Positions 1 through 11,100 of a stretch of DNA of 64,000 bases are shown here, piece after piece; position 1 is the stretch's first letter; each line of letters opens with the position of its first letter. The translations under genes were made by a program, and so were the position numbers. Source of the DNA: Alternaria dauci (Eukaryota; Ascomycota; Dothideomycetes; Pleosporales; Pleosporaceae); assembly GCF_042100115.1 (NCBI RefSeq), contig NC_091272.1:6386001-6450000 (forward strand), read 5' to 3'. Under the pieces are notes generated by a model. That model was not told where the DNA came from, searched no databases, and worked only from the letters and a program-made list of their open reading frames with translations.

Positions 1-1504
1 CTACGGCGATTGCGGCTACGCTAACGAACCCATCTATCCCACTAGTTTGACCTCCCATAGCTTTGTCCCACGCTTTCGGATGAATACCCTCATTAACCCC
101 TTGTTCTGTACCACAACACGGTGGTCTCCCTACTCATTCCCATTCCAACTATAACCTTCAGCGGCGACAGCAGCATATCCTTCGACAAAGACGACTTCAT
201 GGATGTGCAAGAACCCATCGACCGGGAGGCCGAGAAGCCTGACAGGGGTGCGTACAAAGGGCATCATCGCTGGTGAGCCCATTAAACGTTCCAGAGAACA
301 GAGTATGTGAGACGGGCTTTGATGCCGGGGACGGTTGTGGGTAAACCCGGTAAGTTCTGCAGGACTCTTGCTTTTGCTGAAGCAGAGTCTGGAACATTGA
401 AATATGTACGGATTGATTTGGTGACGCGAATATGCCGAGTTGTGTCAAACTTCAGGCCAAGAGAGTAACTGATGTGGTCTGAGGAGACGAGAATATAATC
501 GAGGCCCTGGAAAAGATATCAGGAGGTGAAGGTTTGCCGTCGACATCATGACGAGAGGAATCGTTTGCGTCGCGAGTGCGACTGTCGGATGGAGTAAACA
601 AAACGCGAAGTGAACCAAGCTCCCAGCTAACTCAGGTACCCACCGCAGAATGCACTAAAGAACCGCTTCCTGCTTCGGCATCCTTTTAGCTATTGTGCTT
701 CCGAAGCGACCTGCGCAGCGCTTTTGAGGCCTGGTCGGGTCCTTGCTTGCAGATCCTTCTAAGCTTAAGAAAGCAGCATGAGGGGACGTGAGGACGGCTA
801 GAACATCGAATTCAGTGATGCGCACAGTCGGTGCGTTGCATGGCTCAATATGCATGTACTCAAGCAAGAGACATGGTTGGTCTCGAGGCTTGGATCGGGT
901 CCTCGAAGCTTACGGTAGGCAGCTAGCGTGACGCGTGGGGCTGACTTGGGTCGAGGGTCCTTCTCCGCCGCGTAAGTAACCACTTAATTCCCTCTTTCAC
1001 CACCATCAAGACAGTCGAGGTCGTTCTCACGACCCTCGGCAATGTCAATCGCGTCGACTTACCGTCGTTGGACGCTAATGACGCGTCATACACATCACAA
1101 TGTCCCTCTTGACAGCTATCCACGCTGCAACACTCTACAAGCTCGCAGGCCGCGAATACCAGCCCCACAGCCGTCGTACGAACGATGATGCGGCTGCCAT
1201 TAGATTGTTGGCGTCTGACCAGCTTCATAGGCGTTGCCTAGGACGGATGGGACTTCGCGACGGTTGCCTTTAGCTTCCCCGCTCAAATCCGGAGACAGCG
1301 TGTGATGGCGGTTGGAGAGAGGATGCCGTCATCGTGCTTTCCATCGGCTGTGAGCTAAGACGGGCCACCACCGCAATGGCAGTGTGGTAGACCGTCTTGA
1401 AACTTTTACCTCAGTTACAGCAGTACACAGCATTGGTTGCTGCGTACACTGCGTAACAATTGCTAACCAGTATTTCCGTCATTCCTTCGCATCGCATCGT
1501 CCTC
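1..1504. other. No gene supported at the left edge
   Basis: About 1.5 kb precede the first convincing gene. Short open stretches exist on both strands, for example a protein-like acidic stretch read on the plus strand around 133-285 and a 101-codon minus-strand frame at 923-1228. None has a recognisable domain, and no spliced model keeps frame. The first 300 bases could hold the last exon of a gene lying to the left, but this is not supported. Confidence 0.5.
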
Positions 1505-2887
1505 ATGTTTCCTTCAGTCTTGCTTCTCTTCCTTTTGGCCTTACTTACGAAACCTGTAACCGCGCAGTCTTCTTCTCCATCTTCGTCAAACACACCTATA
1601 CCTAGCAGCGATGCTACAGCGATCACCGGCGTCGCCAGCACTTTTACCAGCACCTACTCTGCCAGCTTCTCGAGCGGTCTCCCAGGCATAGTTCTGACAA
1701 CAACTGTTTCCGAGCCCCAAAATGCTACCACCACATCTTCGACGACAACCAAAGATGTTACAGCTATAGTCGGTCTGTCTCCTTCGACCGATTCCGCAAA
1801 CGGTACCGCTTCAATGACTGCTGCTCGACCTCGTCCGAGTAATACTCGACCATGTAACGGATACGTCGAATTCTGCGAACGGAGATTTTCCAACGTGTCT
1901 ATGGTCGTCGCTCACAACAGCCCATTCGTGAGGCCACACAACGCAGCCAGCAACCAAGTCTACCCAGTGCTTAACCAGCTAAGCGACGGAATCAGAGGGC
2001 GTAAGCTACTCATAAATGATAGAGAAGACATTGGCTGATATTCCATGACAGTGCAGTTCGAGACCCAAAAACCCAACGCCTCCTCCGCGATACGTCTCTG
2101 CCACACTTCTTGCAATCTGCTCGACGTTGGCACCCTCGAATCATACCTCGCAACAGTCAAAGGCTGGCTCGCTAGCCACCCATACGAAGTCATCGCTATC
2201 ATGATGGGCAACAACAACGGGCAGGACACCAAGATACCGGCGACGGACTACGTTGCACCATTCCGGGATTCAGGAATCATGGAATACGTATGGACGCCAC
2301 CCTCAGCTACTCTGAACTTGACCGAGTGGCCCACGCTAGCCGAGATGATTATCAGAAACAAGCGCGTGGTAGTCATGCTAGATTACAACGCAGATCAAAC
2401 CCAAGTTCCATGGCTCCTCAGCGAATTCAACTACCAATGGCAAACGCCCTTTTCTCCTACAAACCCCGCCTTCCCATGCACCCAGGAGCGACCTCCCAAC
2501 CAGGCTGAAGACGTCTCACACGACCGCATGTACGTGATGAACCACAACCTCAATATTGAAGTTAGTCTTCCTGGTGTCAGCAGCATTCTCATACCAGCCT
2601 ACTCGCTCCTCGACCAAGTCAACGCTGTCTCCGGCAATGGCAGTGTTGGGCTCAATGTGCAGAACTGCGAGACAATGTGGGGGAGGCCGCCGAATTGGAT
2701 ACTCGTTGACTATTACAATTTTGGCAATTTTAATGGGAGTGTCTTTCAAGTTGCGGCCACGGCGAATAATGTTACATACAACGACCAGTCGTGTTGTGGT
2801 ACTGAAGTTACGAGCGCCGCGCATGTTGTGAGGAGTCAAGGCTTGTTTGTAGCTTTGATAGGTGTTGGGGGGGTTTTGTTGTGGTGA
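1505..2887 (+). CDS. PLC-like phosphodiesterase, secreted, probable GPI anchor
   Basis: Two exons, 1505-2000 and 2052-2887, around a 51-bp GT-AG intron (donor GTAAGC) encode about 443 residues. The splice joins the frame at DGIRG|LQFE, the conserved strand after the first catalytic histidine in PI-PLC X-like TIM barrels. Residues 1-21 are a clear signal peptide (MFPSVLLLFLLALLTKPVTAQ). A Ser/Thr-rich linker follows, then the barrel with VAHNS (first His), the DGIR strand and LCHTSC (second His). The C-terminus ends in a hydrophobic stretch (LFVALIGVGGVLLW) suited to GPI attachment. The family cleaves phosphodiester bonds in phosphatidylinositol-type head groups, but the substrate of fungal members is not established. 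The start was set at 1505 because the frame above it has no ATG. Function at family level is solid; the GPI anchor is inference. Confidence 0.82.
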
Positions 2888-3372
2888 GCTTGAAAAAGGA
2901 AAGGCTGTCAGTTTCCAGAGGAGGTATGTGTTTGCTAAGATGGTTGTCTACAGCACCGCTTTGCCAATCGAATTGCTACCCTCTATATCCTGAGCAGCCT
3001 GCCCAGTGTGACCGCCTGATTGACGTCCAAGCTACCCGCTCTGGGGCGGGTCTGCCTAGTCTCATTCTTATTAGGTGCTTCCATTAATATTGCGGTGCTC
3101 CGGGAGAGTGAATTGATCATTCCAAGCTGGACATCACGGATCACAATGTGTTGCCTGGCTATGACTCCACGCGCCCCGACCCTACCTCCAGGCCAGGTTC
3201 TACCGACTATATATGTAATAACACCCATAGTTTCTCCTTCGCTCCCGAACTTTATCACCAACTCCACCAGTCAAGAAATCCGTTTTCTGATTCTTCTACG
3301 AGTTCCACTCAACCCAACACACCAATTCCGCCAGCAGTTCCCAAAGTTCCACGTTTGCTCAAGTGTACCAAC
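2888..3372. other. Intergenic, promoter of the F-box-like gene
   Basis: About 485 bp between two tandem genes. The frame of the downstream gene stays open back to about 3148 but without an ATG, and the stretch reads like a leader. A TATA-like run and pyrimidine-rich sequence lie in it. Nothing else is seen. Confidence 0.5.
3208..3214 (+). promoter_or_regulatory. TATA-like element
   Basis: TATATAT lies about 160 bp ahead of the chosen ATG at 3373 and is followed by CT-rich DNA, as expected for a start-site region. The assignment rests on position only. Confidence 0.3.
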
Positions 3373-5003
3373 ATGCCCTACCTGGAAACCCGCATTCGCC
3401 ATCTCTTATGCGCATCGAGAGACGACAAAGGAGAAGGCGAAGCGATCAACCGATACAACACAGTACGGTTATTTCCGCCTCCTGACGACAAGCTCACGAC
3501 GCTCAATTGGGGCAAAGAAAAGTACAAGTACGAATTTCGACCGTTGCCATGCCAGAACGATCCAGTCATCAGGGAAATCGTTCGCCTTATCCGTGCTCTG
3601 AATCTCAAGGACATGGAGTTTGCGAATATGCGCTTTCGAGTATCGCCTACAGACGAGTCCGCACCGTTTTGGCTGGCTCTACCTGATTACTCCACGTACT
3701 GCAGCAAGTTGTATACCTTTGTAGACGACTATGAAGAGTTCCCACTTACTGCGTGGGTGAACTTCTGTCCGGGACTGCCTGGCCCAATCGCAGACAATCT
3801 CTATCTGAAGATTGGCACAAAGTGGGTTTTGCTAAAAGACTGGTTGCTATCTAGCTATAAGTCTATCTACAGATTTTCTGATCCAGATGGCCTAGTTGGC
3901 GAGAAGGGTTACAGGGCGCAGCGCAAATGGTGGAGGGTCAACGGGAAGCCTTTCCGTCTTTTCGACCTCCCTGCCGAAGTACGAATGACGCTTTTCGAAT
4001 TCGCTCTCGGTCCTCGAATTTACCCCTTGGATGAATCTAGTAGCGATTCAGTTCGTCTCGGTGTCGGCTTCGCGAACTATCTCGACACGACCGTTAGGGG
4101 ATATCAAACAGTAACTGGCTGCTCCGCTCACGAGCCTAACATCGCACTGCTGTCCATCAACAGGCAGATGCACACCGAGGCACTCCAGGCGGGCTGGGAA
4201 AACACTCGAAAGTGCTTTTTCTCGCCGGATCGTTTCGATTTTGTGCTTGATTCGAGCATGAGACCAAAGTATAACTGGCTTAACCACCCTATCCTTGACT
4301 TTACAATGGAAGGTTGGTTCCAAGTGCTCGACCTTGAGACGCGGCCACATTTTCACAAGAGGAACTCCAAGACTTTTGGTACTCTTGTGTCAAAGCTAAA
4401 CAAACTGTCAACGCTACAGTTGTGGTTCAGAAGCCCAGATGACGGAAGCTCGTTCTATCCACACGCAATACGAAACATCTTACATGACACGTCCATCCAC
4501 AACGCGAATAATACGGATGGCAGGATCATCTGCTGTCAACGTATCATGGTAGATTGGATCATGACCTTCGCCTGGCCTCACGTCAAGGACCTACACGCAA
4601 GAGTAACTGTAGGCGGTATCCTAGAGAAGAACACAAAGGACAAATGGAATGAGCTCCTGGCTTTGTCTGCGGAAAACAAGCTGCATGCCATCGATCAGGA
4701 GGCCACAGAGCAGGCTATCCTCGATAGTCCTCTAGCTCTTCCGTAGGTACACCCTTATCCTGGAGGTGAAATCGATCAAGGATTGCGACTAACAATATTT
4801 ATAGCACTTCTCATTGCTCCTGTCGCATCCCGTGCGTGGTTAGAGAATACAACCGTTACCAAAGCATCACGGACGAGAACCGGTATGACCCGTCTCCAGC
4901 AGATCTATTTGACTGCGAAGATGATGGAGATAGACATAAAGCAAGTCTTGCTGAGGATGTGGAAAAAGTGGAGAGTCAAGATGTTGATGAGCATGTAGTG
5001 TAA
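3373..5003 (+). CDS. F-box/2EXR-like fungal protein, two exons
   Basis: Exon 1 is 3373-4742 and exon 2 is 4805-5003, giving about 522 residues. The only recognisable element is FRLFDLPAEVRMTLFEFALG in the middle of the protein, the pattern of F-box-like and 2EXR motifs in fungal proteins (LP.E.R..I.E). The rest matches nothing I recognise. Reading straight through, exon 1 stops at 4746. However, GTAGGT at 4743 with a CTAAC branch and ATTTATAG at 4804 forms a 62-bp intron, and the next exon continues in frame with a coding-like acidic tail that ends DVDEHVV. A model without the intron would lose these 65 residues. An F-box-type role in substrate recognition for ubiquitin ligases is possible but not shown. 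Confidence 0.65.
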
Positions 5004-5147
5004 ACATATCTAATATACTTTTAATCACCAGTAGCATCCTCAGAGTGGAATGTGAAGAATACATATGACGTTGTCAATTACTCGCTACAACACATGGAGT
5101 CTATGCACACTGCTTGAAGATATATACGCTGTATGTTTGACCTCCAA

Positions 5148-7585
5148 TCAGGCCTGGTGGCCTCCTCGCCGCTTCTCCAACCTCTCAACCTCCTCATCAA
5201 TACGCTTGAAGCTCCAACTCTGATAGAACGGCGGGTAAAGGAAAGGCCTAAGATCGAACCGGTTGTCATCAGGTGAATACGCCTCGGCATGGTAACTCGG
5301 CGTCATAGTCGTCATCTTGTGCCGGTTTATCGCATAGTAGTGAAAGAACCGCTTAACCTTGACCGCAACTTCTCGAGGCGTATAATTCTCAGACCATTCA
5401 TGCGTAAGACGGACGAAAGTACCATATGGACCTAGCTTCAGCTCTTTGCGGCACTTTCCAAAGACACCGAGTTCGGCGTATGTCATGCCCATGTCGACTT
5501 CGTCGCTTTGAGCGTAACCTTCAGTGAGGGGTTCGAGTTCGGCGGTTGGTGTTGCGTCGATGAACTCGCCGAGGATGGGCAGTGAGAATTCTTTTTGCGC
5601 ATAGCTTATGAAGCGCTTGAGATCGGTTTTGGAAATGCTTCCAATGGGGTTGAGATCGGCGCTACTGCAATCGTACTTGGTGAGGTACCCACGCAGACAC
5701 TCGTCAACGTTGCCAGACGCAAGAACCAGTAGACTACCTCCGCCTGGGCGCCCCCGAGTCATAGGTAGCATCTGGGCGAAGTAGTAGGAAGATACAAGTC
5801 TAGTCCTGGCTTGGATGTTCTGTAGGGCGAGATTCTCTGCTGGCTCACCACCGTGAGCCCTGAAACGCGGTGTGAAGCCTGTAGCCTTTGTCAATAGATT
5901 CTTCTGGCTGTTGTAGATGTCGTCTATATCCGCTTCAACATGGAAGCATCCGATGTCTTCTGCCAATCTCTTTGCACGGCTCCTTGTCTCAACACTTGAC
6001 TGCTGTGACATTCCCATGTATACCGTGTGGAGGATGCCGTTACATATTTGCTGCGGGCTCTCAGGTATCCAGTTGTCTTTGTCGTGGTAAGGGCCTACGA
6101 CGCGACGGATGTCTGCGAGAACTTGCTTGTTGCCATCTTGCACGGCCTGGTATACTAGTCGACACATGGAGTATACAAGAGTGCCTGTGGCACAACTGTC
6201 AATGCCCCCACTCAAGGGCAACATGAAGCCAGCCTGACCAGATCGCCGGAGATAGTCCCACAGCCAGCATGCAGGCCCCAAAGCGATCTCCTCTTCAGGA
6301 GTGTGGTACCGCAGTTTCTGTGCTGGCGTGGGCCGAATGTCTGGGTCAAAGTCTGCGTCCGAAGATATGCGTAGATTTGCCCTAAAGCGCTCGTACCGTG
6401 GGCCTGATACGGCTTGTAAGCCTCGGGAAGGGCTTGTGCGGTATGACCAAATCTCTTCTAGGTCAATCGTTGCGGTAACCACCTCGACATCTTGTAACGA
6501 GAACTGGGTCCCCTGTGCGCGGACGGTACCGTTGACGAGTACCATTGCGCAGCCGTCGTAGTATAGTCGATCGCCATCACATCCTTGCTGGTTAGCGTAG
6601 AGGTAGGCACCTCCGCACTTGGCAGTGGCTGACCTGATCAGATCGAGGCGTGTATCGAGTTTTCGCAGCTCATGGTGAGAACCTGAGGAGTTGATGATGA
6701 TGTCAGCGCCGGCCAAAGACAATTGGATATGCGGTGCTTGCGGTGTGAAGAGCTCTTCGCAAGTCTCGTACCTGGATGGAGTTCAGTATGTGTTTCACAT
6801 GCAGTTTGTAAGACGATGTTCCTCACCCGAATGAACAATCGAGAGCAGACACTATGCCATCTCCAAAGGGAACAAACGACGTCTCCTGTAACGCAAGCGC
6901 AGCAGCAGGCAGTTCGTGAAGCTCGTACTGCTCTACCTGTTGGGGGCGATTCCAGGGTATCTACGTATAGGTGTACGTAATCAGTGTATGTCTCAAATGC
7001 ACTTTGTACAGGGATCATGCTTACAAAGTACCTTCCTTCTCGGTAGTTTCCCTGCCCTGCCAGGCTCATCTTGGGACGGATTAACAGGATCTGGCCATTG
7101 AGGAACACGATCCTCGCATTGTAGAGATTTCCCGAGTGGCGGACCTAGAAGTGCGTGTACAAAGTCAGTACATGACTCACATGCAATGGGCGGTACTGAC
7201 CGGCATGCCGACATCGACGAGGATGTCATCGAGCTCTCTGTCTGTCAGGAGTTGGGCGAGAATTTCCCAGCAGTGCCTGATGGTGTCCTAGAGATGGGGG
7301 TATGGAATCAGTGTTTGTCAGATGCAGTTTGTGTAGAGATGGCACTTGCCTGTTCGAGAAAGTGGTCCAGTAGGCCATATCCCGGGATCGAAAGCTCTGG
7401 CGTAGTCGCATATCTCGCTCCGGCATATTTGGCGATCTTGACGCTTGCCTGCACAGAGTCAGTACGTGTTTCCTATGCAGTGGTTGGAGAAGGAGATGAC
7501 TTGCCTTGATGCGCTCAAGGTTGCCGTTGAAATCCAGAGCCCATTGATTTAGGCTGCAAGTCGAAAGCGTCACGAGACGGCCCAT
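5148..7585 (-). CDS. QNS1: Glutamine-dependent NAD+ synthetase
   Basis: Six exons on the minus strand (7585-7505, 7448-7350, 7287-7201, 7144-7025, 6960-6827, 6771-5148) give 714 residues, the length I recall for the yeast enzyme. It converts nicotinic acid adenine dinucleotide to NAD+ with ATP and glutamine. The N-terminal nitrilase-type glutaminase domain holds the triad Glu45 ([11 protein letters not shown]), Lys114 ([10 protein letters not shown]) and Cys178 ([10 protein letters not shown]). The C-terminal synthetase domain carries the PP-loop SGGIDS at 361-366. All five introns lie in the glutaminase part, and none in the 1.6-kb synthetase exon. Introns 1 and 2 use GC donors (GCAAGT). All five introns share a sequence core (see repeats). 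The start MGRLVT matches the family's conserved N-terminus. The gene converges on the F-box-like gene and diverges from the histidine kinase. Confidence 0.95.
6772..6826 (-). repeat. QNS1 intron 5, introner-like copy
   Basis: 55-bp GT-AG intron (donor GTGAGG). On the gene strand it holds TGCATGTGAAACACATACTG just before the branch site, a version of the core shared with the other QNS1 introns. ATGTG/CACAT around AAA can form a small hairpin. Confidence 0.65.
6961..7024 (-). repeat. QNS1 intron 4, introner-like copy
   Basis: 64-bp GT-AG intron. Its core at 6981-7001 is identical over 21 nt to a stretch of intron 1 of the MFS gene at 32902-32922. A nearby TGTACA is also shared. Confidence 0.75.
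7145..7200 (-). repeat. QNS1 intron 3, introner-like copy
   Basis: 56-bp GT-AG intron (donor GTCAGT). The gene strand carries TTGCATGTGAGTCATGTACT followed by GACTTTGTAC, aligned with the other copies up to and past the branch-site ACTGAC. Confidence 0.65.
7288..7349 (-). repeat. QNS1 intron 2, GC-AG, introner-like copy
   Basis: 62-bp intron with donor GCAAGT and acceptor CTCTAG. The core on the gene strand reads ACTGCATCTGACAAACACTG, ending at the branch region. The frame requires the GC donor: HFLEQ joins DTIRHC. Confidence 0.65.
7449..7504 (-). repeat. QNS1 intron 1, GC-AG, introner-like copy
   Basis: 56-bp intron, donor GCAAGT, acceptor GTGCAG. The core reads ACTGCATAGGAAACACGTAC then TGACT. 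The exon after the intron begins GCAAGC, so GGCAAG brackets the intron almost as a direct repeat. Confidence 0.65.
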
Positions 7586-8172
7586 TGTATTTGCAGAGAC
7601 TTGGTAGAGTCGGGCGTGAGGTGGTGAAAGTCGTGACTCTTTGGTGAGGCAGAGATGGCTGCAGGTGCGTGCTTGGCGGGGCATGTTGATGGTAGCGGGT
7701 GGTAGTTGGCACTAAAACGTGCCAAGCTCGCTTGGGCTAGTCGGGCGCCCTTGCTAGGGTACGCTATCAATCGCATCGGCGCCGTTGTGTCTCTGTTCGG
7801 TGGTACATTCAGGCACTGCGATCGGGTTTTCCCCCCTTCTCTTTCTGTTTTGTCAGCCTCTTTCCGGCTCTCCGTCTCCTTGCATGGCCTGCGACAGCAA
7901 GAGCGCCCGGCAGTCCTCTGATTGTGCAGCGACTGCGACACACAGCACCGTGATTTAGCTCTCTCGGACATTGGCTAGGGTGGCTCGCCACTTTGCCCTG
8001 CGTCTGACGATCGGCCGTGGTTGGTTGGGTCGTCGTGTCTGGAGACTGCCCAACACACCTCCGGCCGTTGATCTGGCCCTGCAGGCGTCGGTTAGTGGCT
8101 GGCGTGTGCTTGGGTGGGTGCATATGGTCTATCTTTCTCCGCAAAGGGTCCTCCTGGTATCTACATGCGCAA
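7586..8172. other. Divergent promoter region, QNS1 / histidine kinase
   Basis: About 590 bp between two divergent starts. An ATG at 8165 overlaps the proposed kinase start at 8173 in another frame. No clear TATA or known operator is seen. Confidence 0.45.
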
Positions 8173-11100
8173 ATGTCGGATTCACACGACCATGCCATTG
8201 CCCGCTCCCAGGCGAGGAGGCAACGGCGGATCGATCATGCAGACTTGGCGAGACAAAGGGAGCAGGACTTCTATATACGTATCTCCAGGGCGCCACACTG
8301 AAAGCTGCACTCACACCATGCACAGGTACTATCCGAGGTCGGGCTCACATCTCCCCCAAGCAGATGGCGCTGGAAGCCGCCAGGCATCGCCCTCGCCCTC
8401 GCCTGCCGACAAGTCGCAAACGCCTCCGACTACTCCGCCGCCCTCTCTCGACTATGCTGCTCCACGCGCTTCCGACGACAAGGCCCTGACTGCCTTTGCA
8501 CAGCTGGGCGCTCTGCGCCTGAATGCGCGGAGGTGTCTGATATCCTTCTTCGACCGGAACGACTGCTTCCTGCTCGCCGAGGCTACACGCACCTTGTCGT
8601 TGCAAACCGGAGAGCCCGAATTCGACGAGGACCGATTGGCCTTTGGCACTACCATTTTCCCCAAGGAGCAGAGTCTCTGCAACTACACCGTCAACCTCGC
8701 TCCCAAATACAGCAGCCTGCCTCTCGATGATCCGAGCGACCTGCCTGCCCTCATTGTCAACGACCTCACCAAAGACAAACGCTTCTGCAACTTTCCCTTT
8801 GTCAAAGGCCCGCCTTACTCGCGCTTCTATGCCGGAGTCCCAATCCGGAGCCCAAGCGGCCACAGCATCGGTACCTACTGCGTGCTGGACGAGAACCCAC
8901 GCCAAGGGTTGACGCCCCACCAGCTTGATTTCTTGAAGAGCATGGCTGGCACAATCATGCGACATTTGGAGAGGACTAGGGCAGCCGAAGACCACCGGAG
9001 AGCCAAGATCATGGTCAGGAGTTTGGGCTCATTTGCTGAGGGGAAGAGCGGATTGGAAAATTGGGCACATGACCCCTGGGAGGTGGATACCCAGGTCTCT
9101 GGTCTGCAAGATATAATTCTACCGCAGCGGCAGCGTCCTGCAGCTACGTCCGATGCTGCACAACAACCTGTTGTGCTCAACGGACATGACCACGTAGATC
9201 CGGGCATGAAGAACCCGAACGACACCTCGCCCCTAAGCAGTGTGCCACCGAGCTTTGTGAACGGAGACTCATTTGATAGCACGCGTCCAGACATGACCAC
9301 TACCGCATCGACAGCCTCTACCAAAGGCTTCACCAACACTGATCAGAAGGACAGGGTAGCCCCAGAACTAAAAGCCCATTTTACACGGGCCGCAAACATG
9401 ATTGTCGATTCGACCGAGGCCGAAGGCGTGGCATTCTTTGATGCCAAAATCAGTACATTTGGAGGTCTGGTTGACGACGACTTTGACCCCGATCAGCTAC
9501 CGGAGCCGGACAAACCTTGCGAAATTTTAGGTGCAGCTCTTTGCAGGACCGATCGCGATACCAAGCCGCTACCCAATGCCGGCGAATGCATTTCAGAAAG
9601 TGTTCTCCGGCACCTCCTACGACTCTATCCACATGGTCAGATCTTCCATCTCGACGATGATCCTGAATCTCCGGCTGTCAATTCGCCGTCGACTGGCGTC
9701 GACGAAGTCGAGTCGACCGATGGCTTTCCATTCAATACACCGCGCAAGACTGAATCAACCCGAAGCTTGGACGACGAAGCCTATCTTAGAAGAGTTTTCC
9801 CGACTGCTCGAAGTTTGATATTGTATCCACTGTGGGATCCTCATCGCGAGCGCTGGTTTGCGACAGCTGTCATCTGGAGCTCTGAACCAAAGAGAATCTT
9901 CACGACAGAGCAGGAGCTCAGTTACCTGGCGGCATTCAGTAATTTCGTCATGGCCGAAGTTGCTCGTCTGGACACAAAGCTCGCCGATGCTGCAAAGGCG
10001 GATTTCATCTCGTCCATCAGCCACGAACTGCGCTCTCCTCTTGTATGTTTCTAACAACGGTGCACCGGTACGCATACTGACCGTATATCTTTTAGCATGG
10101 AATACTGGGAATGACGGATTTGTTAAAAGACTCCTCGCTCGATGGCCAGCAAGTATCCCATGTAGCAACCATCGAGACATGTGGAAAGACTTTACTGGAA
10201 ACCATCAATCATGTAAGTTGGGATATTCTGCATCAGGTACTACCACTAATTGTATAGGTTCTTGACTTTGCCAAAATCAACAATTTGACACGAGGAGTTT
10301 CGAAGCGCCAGAAGAAACGTACACAGAGCTCAAAGCACATGATCAGTCCAGGCCAAGCGCACACCAACGATATTATGACATTAATCAACGACGTCGACAT
10401 GAGCATACTGACAGAAGACGTGGTCGAGAGTGTCTTCGCTGGCTACACATACGCCAAGACGTCTGCCCAAACATACGAGTTAACCACTTCGAAAGTGAAC
10501 AAACCACCGATATCCATCATTCTCGACATCAACCAAAGCGACAACTACGTCTTCCGCACACAGCCCGGTGCATGGCGGCGAGTCATTATGAACTTGTTCG
10601 GAAACAGTCTAAAGTACACGCCGGGCGGATACATCAAGGTCAAGCTTGAGGTTAAGCGAAAACTTGAGGACGGTGACGAGTGCGAATTCCGGTTTTCCGT
10701 CACTGATTCTGGCATTGGAATGTCGGAGGACTACATCAACAACAGGCTTTTCCACTCCTTTGCACAGGAGAACCCTCTGAGCCAAGGCACTGGCCTGGGT
10801 CTATCTATCGTCAAACAGATTGTCGAGTCTTTGGGAGGAGAGGTGGAGGTGCGTAGCGAAAAAGAACGCGGCACTAAATTCACAGTCACATGTCCCTTGA
10901 AGGAGTCGCGAATGTCACCGAACGTCTGCCCCGCCGGCCCAGAAGGAGAGAAGGACTTGCGACTACAGCAAGTCACAAAGCGCACAAAGGGCTTGAGAGT
11001 GCGATTTGAAGGCTTCAATGAGGAAGAAGAGTTCCGTGTTAGGGATCTGAAGAACAAAACTGCCTCAAAGCTATGTCTGAAGGCGCTCGACAGCCTTTGT

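Noticed and set aside
133..288. Protein-like acidic stretch near the left edge (contains SFDKDDFMDVQEPIDREAEK)
   Set aside because: Could be the last exon of a gene to the left, but no donor/acceptor pair within the window keeps frame, and no domain is recognised.
923..1228. 101-codon minus-strand frame starting with ATG
   Set aside because: No domain, no neighbours in frame, ordinary for random open frames of this length.
3148..3372. Upstream extension of the F-box-like gene
   Set aside because: The frame is open but lacks an ATG and includes a TATA-like run and CT-rich DNA, so it reads as promoter/leader.
7971..8489. 172-codon plus-strand frame overlapping the histidine-kinase start
   Set aside because: Different frame from the kinase domains, no homology pattern, Arg/Leu-rich shadow.
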